A stretch of DNA of 36,425 nucleotides from JAYWAM01 sp043782425 (GTDB taxonomy: Bacteria; Pseudomonadota; Gammaproteobacteria; Burkholderiales; Usitatibacteraceae): the NCBI GenBank assembly GCA_043782425.1, contig JAYWAM010000206.1, positions 1 to 36,425 on the forward strand, given 5' to 3'. Numbering within the stretch: the stretch's first letter is position 1; each line of letters opens with the position of its first letter. Below the pieces are notes generated by a model. The model saw nothing but the letters and a program-made list of their open reading frames with translations, was not told the DNA's origin and made no database searches. Positions 33,967-36,425 of the stretch are shown here, in pieces. A program made the position numbers and the translations under genes.

Positions 33967-35694
33967 TCAGACGTTGAGTTTATCCAACAGGGACATAAGC
34001 TTTTCCGGATCTTCGGCTTTGAGAATGCGGTTGGCGAGCGGCTCCAGGTCCGGCAGGTTGGACATCAGTACGCGCTGTTTGACGGTGAGCAAATTGGCCG
34101 GATGCATGGAAAAATTGCGCAGGCCAAAGCCCAGCAACAGGCGCGTGAGCCCAATATCGCCCGCCATTTCGCCGCACACCGCCACCGGCACACCGGCGGC
34201 ATTGGCCTGGCGGATAGTGCTCGCTATGAGATACAGCACTGCCGGATGCAGCGGGTTGTAGAGGTGCGCAACGGCATTGTCGGCGCGGTCTATGGCGAGG
34301 GTGTACTGTATCAAATCGTTGGTGCCGATAGATATAAAATCGAGGCGTTTCAGGAACATCAGCAAGGAGATAGCGGCAGCGGGTATTTCAATCATGCCGC
34401 CGATTTTGATGTCTGCGTCGTATTTCTTGCCTTCGGTCTTGAGCTGTTCCTTGGCCTGCTCTATGGCTGCCAAGGCCTGAAGCAACTCGGTCATCGAGGA
34501 CATCATGGGAATCAGGATGTTCACCTTGCCGTAGTGCGAGGCGCGCAAAATGGCGCGCAACTGCGTGTTAAACAGTTGCGGCTCGGACAGGCAATAACGG
34601 ATGGCGCGCAATCCCAGCGCCGGGTTGGGCATGACTTCCTGCTTTTCGTCCAGGCTTTTGTCCGCTCCGATATCCAGTGTGCGTATGGTGACCGGCATGC
34701 CTCTCATGCCCTCGGCAACGCGGGAATACGCATCGAGCTGCTCTTCCTCACTGGGATGATCTTTGCGGTTGAGAAACAGAAATTCGCTGCGGAACAGCCC
34801 CACGCCGGTGGCGCCGTTCTGACGCACCTGCTCGATGTCTTCGGGAAGCTCGATGTTGGCGTGCAACTCGATGGGCGTGCCGTCGAGGGTTTTTGCGGGG
34901 GCAAACTTGAGGCGCTTGAGTTTCTGGCGCTCTATGGCGATCTGATTCTGCTTGAGACGATACTCGGCGAGTATGGTTTTGCTCGGGTTGATAATCACCA
35001 CGCCTTGCGAGCCATCGACGATGATGACCTCGTCCTCGTGAATCATTTCGCGCGCATGGTGCAGGGCGACTATCGAGGGAATGCCCAGACTGCGCGCCAG
35101 GATAGCGGTGTGCGAGGTGGTGCCGCCCAGGTCGGTGATGAATGCCGCTACCTGGTGCTCCTTAAACAAAATCACATCGGCGGGCGACAGATCGTGGGCC
35201 ACCAGTATGGTGTCTTCGGCGCGAGTGCGCAGCTTTTCGGGCACGCCGCCGCCCTGACCGGACAGGGCGGTGAGCAGACGCTCGACCACCTGGCGCACAT
35301 CGCTTTTGCGCTCGCGCAAGTAGGCGTCGCGCACACCTTCAAATTCAGCCAACATGGCGTCGAGCTCGACCTTGAGCGCCCATTCGGCGTTGCACGACTG
35401 CGCGCGGATCACGTCGCGCGGCGCCTGCGAAATCATCGGGTCGTCGAGAATCATGCGGTGCATGGTGACGAAGGCGTTTAGTTCCGCCGGAGCATCGTCT
35501 TTAACCGAATCGGACAGCGCGTCGAGCTCGGCGCGAACTTTTTTCACCGCCTTGTCGAAGCGCTTGACTTCCTTGCCGATAAAGTCCGGCGGAATCTGAA
35601 AGTGGTCTACTTCGAGCGAAGCGCCGGAAACAAGGTGCGCGTGACCAATGGCGATGCCGCTGGAAACCGCAATGCCGTGCATGGTGAAAGCCAC
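33967..35694 (-). CDS. ptsI: PTS enzyme I (phosphoenolpyruvate-protein phosphotransferase)
   Basis: Takes phosphate from phosphoenolpyruvate onto a histidine and passes it to HPr. The 575 residues include the active-site loop GGTTSHTAILARSLGIPS with His195. The C-terminal PEP-binding barrel contains RTLDIGADK and FRSEFLFL and has the catalytic Cys in VAVCGEMAGD near 505. The start is GTG; it is preferred to an ATG four codons later because MAFTMHGIAVSSGIAIG matches the usual start of betaproteobacterial relatives. It begins two bases after ptsH. No EIIB/EIIC sugar permease is nearby, so it is more likely regulatory than for sugar uptake. Confidence 0.96.
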   Translation of the reverse strand: MAFTMHGIAVSSGIAIGHAHLVSGASLEVDHFQIPPDFIGKEVKRFDKAVKKVRAELDALSDSVKDDAPAELNAFVTMHRMILDDPMISQAPRDVIRAQSCNAEWALKVELDAMLAEFEGVRDAYLRERKSDVRQVVERLLTALSGQGGGVPEKLRTRAEDTILVAHDLSPADVILFKEHQVAAFITDLGGTTSHTAILARSLGIPSIVALHHAREMIHEDEVIIVDGSQGVVIINPSKTILAEYRLKQNQIAIERQKLKRLKFAPAKTLDGTPIELHANIELPEDIEQVRQNGATGVGLFRSEFLFLNRKDHPSEEEQLDAYSRVAEGMRGMPVTIRTLDIGADKSLDEKQEVMPNPALGLRAIRYCLSEPQLFNTQLRAILRASHYGKVNILIPMMSSMTELLQALAAIEQAKEQLKTEGKKYDADIKIGGMIEIPAAAISLLMFLKRLDFISIGTNDLIQYTLAIDRADNAVAHLYNPLHPAVLYLIASTIRQANAAGVPVAVCGEMAGDIGLTRLLLGFGLRNFSMHPANLLTVKQRVLMSNLPDLEPLANRILKAEDPEKLMSLLDKLNV

Positions 35695-35696
35695 GG

Positions 35697-35966
35697 CTAT
35701 TCGCCTTCGCCGAATTTATCGTTGATGAGCGCGAGCATGGCTTGCATGGCCTCGGCTTCATCGCCGCCGCTGGTTTCCAGTTCTATCGTTGAGCCTTTGC
35801 TTGCGGCCAGCATCATCACTCCCATGATGCTTTTGGCGTTGACGCGCCGCCCCGCGCGCATGATCCATACCTCGCTGGCAAAGCCGCTGGCGGTCTGGGT
35901 GAGTTTGGCTGACGCGCGTGCGTGCAGGCCCAGCTTGTTGATGATCTCGATTTCTTTTTTTAGCAT
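35697..35966 (-). CDS. ptsH: HPr phosphocarrier protein
   Basis: Small PTS carrier of 89 residues. His15 in GLHARASAKL accepts phosphate from enzyme I. Ser46 in VNAKSIMGVM is the site used by HPr kinase in organisms that have it. The sequence around Ser46 fits the HprK-regulated type, as is usual in betaproteobacteria, but no hprK gene lies in the window. The start overlaps the end of the EIIA gene by seven bases, and ptsI follows two bases after the stop, so the three genes form one coupled operon. Confidence 0.96.
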   Translation of the reverse strand: MLKKEIEIINKLGLHARASAKLTQTASGFASEVWIMRAGRRVNAKSIMGVMMLAASKGSTIELETSGGDEAEAMQAMLALINDKFGEGE

Positions 35967-36364
35967 GTCAAATTCTGGTGCGGCATTCTGGTGACGCCCT
36001 CGATACCGCCGGAGAGCACTTTTTCAAGCAACGCGGGTAGTGCAAGCTGGCCACGATAATTGAGCGCGCGCAACAGCATGGGTAGATTGACCCCCGCCAC
36101 GCCTTCGATATGGCCGGGATAAAGCAGCTTGCAGGCGATGTTGGACGGCGTGGCGCCAAACATGTCGGTCAACACCAGCACTCCTTGTCCCTGATCGAGA
36201 AAGCGGATCAAGTCGCGCGCCTGGGGCAAGATTGCGTCCGGGTCATCGTGTACCGTGACGCCAAGCTGGCGCAATAACAGAGGCCGCTTGCCGAGCACGT
36301 GGCTGGCGCAATGGATCAAGCTTTCTCCCAGAGTGCCGTGGGAGACAATTAGGATTCCAATCAT
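35960..36364 (-). CDS. Mannose-type PTS EIIA protein
   Basis: EIIA-Man fold of 134 residues, phosphorylated by HPr on His9 in ILIVSHGTLGESL. The FGATPSN segment (LTDMFGATPSNIA) is the second family signature. It is a single EIIA domain with no attached EIIB. In other betaproteobacteria this gene heads an EIIA-HPr-EI operon without transport subunits and the chain is thought to act in regulation. Only 61 bases of sequence remain upstream, with no clear promoter or gene start that I could assign. Confidence 0.93.
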   Translation of the reverse strand: MIGILIVSHGTLGESLIHCASHVLGKRPLLLRQLGVTVHDDPDAILPQARDLIRFLDQGQGVLVLTDMFGATPSNIACKLLYPGHIEGVAGVNLPMLLRALNYRGQLALPALLEKVLSGGIEGVTRMPHQNLTC

Positions 36365-36425
36365 TTAGGAAGAGCGCGGGAGTCAGTGACCATAGTCTAA
36401 CCGAAGGCGCGCACACTGATGTTGC

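Noticed and set aside
33940..35481. 513-codon open frame on the plus strand opposite ptsI
   Set aside because: It is a mirror of a strongly conserved ptsI gene, has no recognisable domain, and such long antisense frames are expected in GC-rich genes.
36365..36425. Possible end of an upstream gene at the right window edge
   Set aside because: Several frames carry stops within the 61 bases and none gives a recognisable C-terminus, so no partial gene is called.

Overview
The window looks like a chromosomal segment of a betaproteobacterium, probably of the Nitrosomonadales/Burkholderiales type. Three things suggest this: lysC lying next to a tRNA-Ser, a mannose-type EIIA-HPr-EI cluster without sugar permeases, and gltB/gltD with hemE and priA. 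The genus cannot be fixed from sequence reading alone. Most genes are housekeeping genes on the minus strand.

Layout. 1-3.3 kb: a secreted D-Ala-D-Ala endopeptidase, an Atm1-type ABC exporter and tRNA-Ser(GCU) with a terminator. 3.4-6.7 kb: aspartokinase, then divergent queD overlapping an S41-protease-like lipoprotein. 6.8-12.7 kb: priA, then a tight gltD - alpha/beta hydrolase - hemE unit. 12.7-23.4 kb: an accessory island. 23.4-28.1 kb: gltB with a good sigma70 promoter. 28.4-33.2 kb: an Ig-like lipoprotein, a WecA/WbpL-type glycosyl-phosphate transferase and a WbpM/CapD-type sugar 4,6-dehydratase, interspersed with palindromic repeats. 33.2-36.4 kb: tRNA-Arg(CCG), a PsiF-repeat protein, and ptsI, ptsH and EIIA-Man.

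The most interesting part is the island, which separates gltB from gltD by about 10.7 kb. These two subunits of one enzyme are normally adjacent. The island carries what reads as a dismembered RHS/YD-repeat polymorphic toxin locus. A 1815-residue secreted RHS shell stops just where the RHS core cap should begin and continues instead into four Ig-like repeats and a right-handed beta-helix. The missing core cap occurs twice as separate small genes, each with its own Sec signal peptide. The two caps are nearly identical through the DPDG motif at residues 131-134 and then switch abruptly to unrelated C-terminal tips. One tip is a colicin D-like tRNase domain followed by a colicin-immunity-like protein. 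The other is an uncharacterised, possibly ADP-ribosyltransferase-like, domain followed by a small putative immunity gene. A stand-alone secreted beta-helix paralogue sits between the shell and the second cap. A VapBC-type PIN toxin-antitoxin pair closes the island on its gltB side.

Several repeat families mark rearrangement. A 19-bp motif occurs three times, each time 68-71 bases before a minus-strand start codon. Hairpin elements, a 111-bp near-perfect palindrome with a shorter relative 2.4 kb away, and a Pseudomonas-REP-like hairpin also occur. No CRISPR array, rRNA, prophage integrase or intact insertion-sequence transposase was seen.
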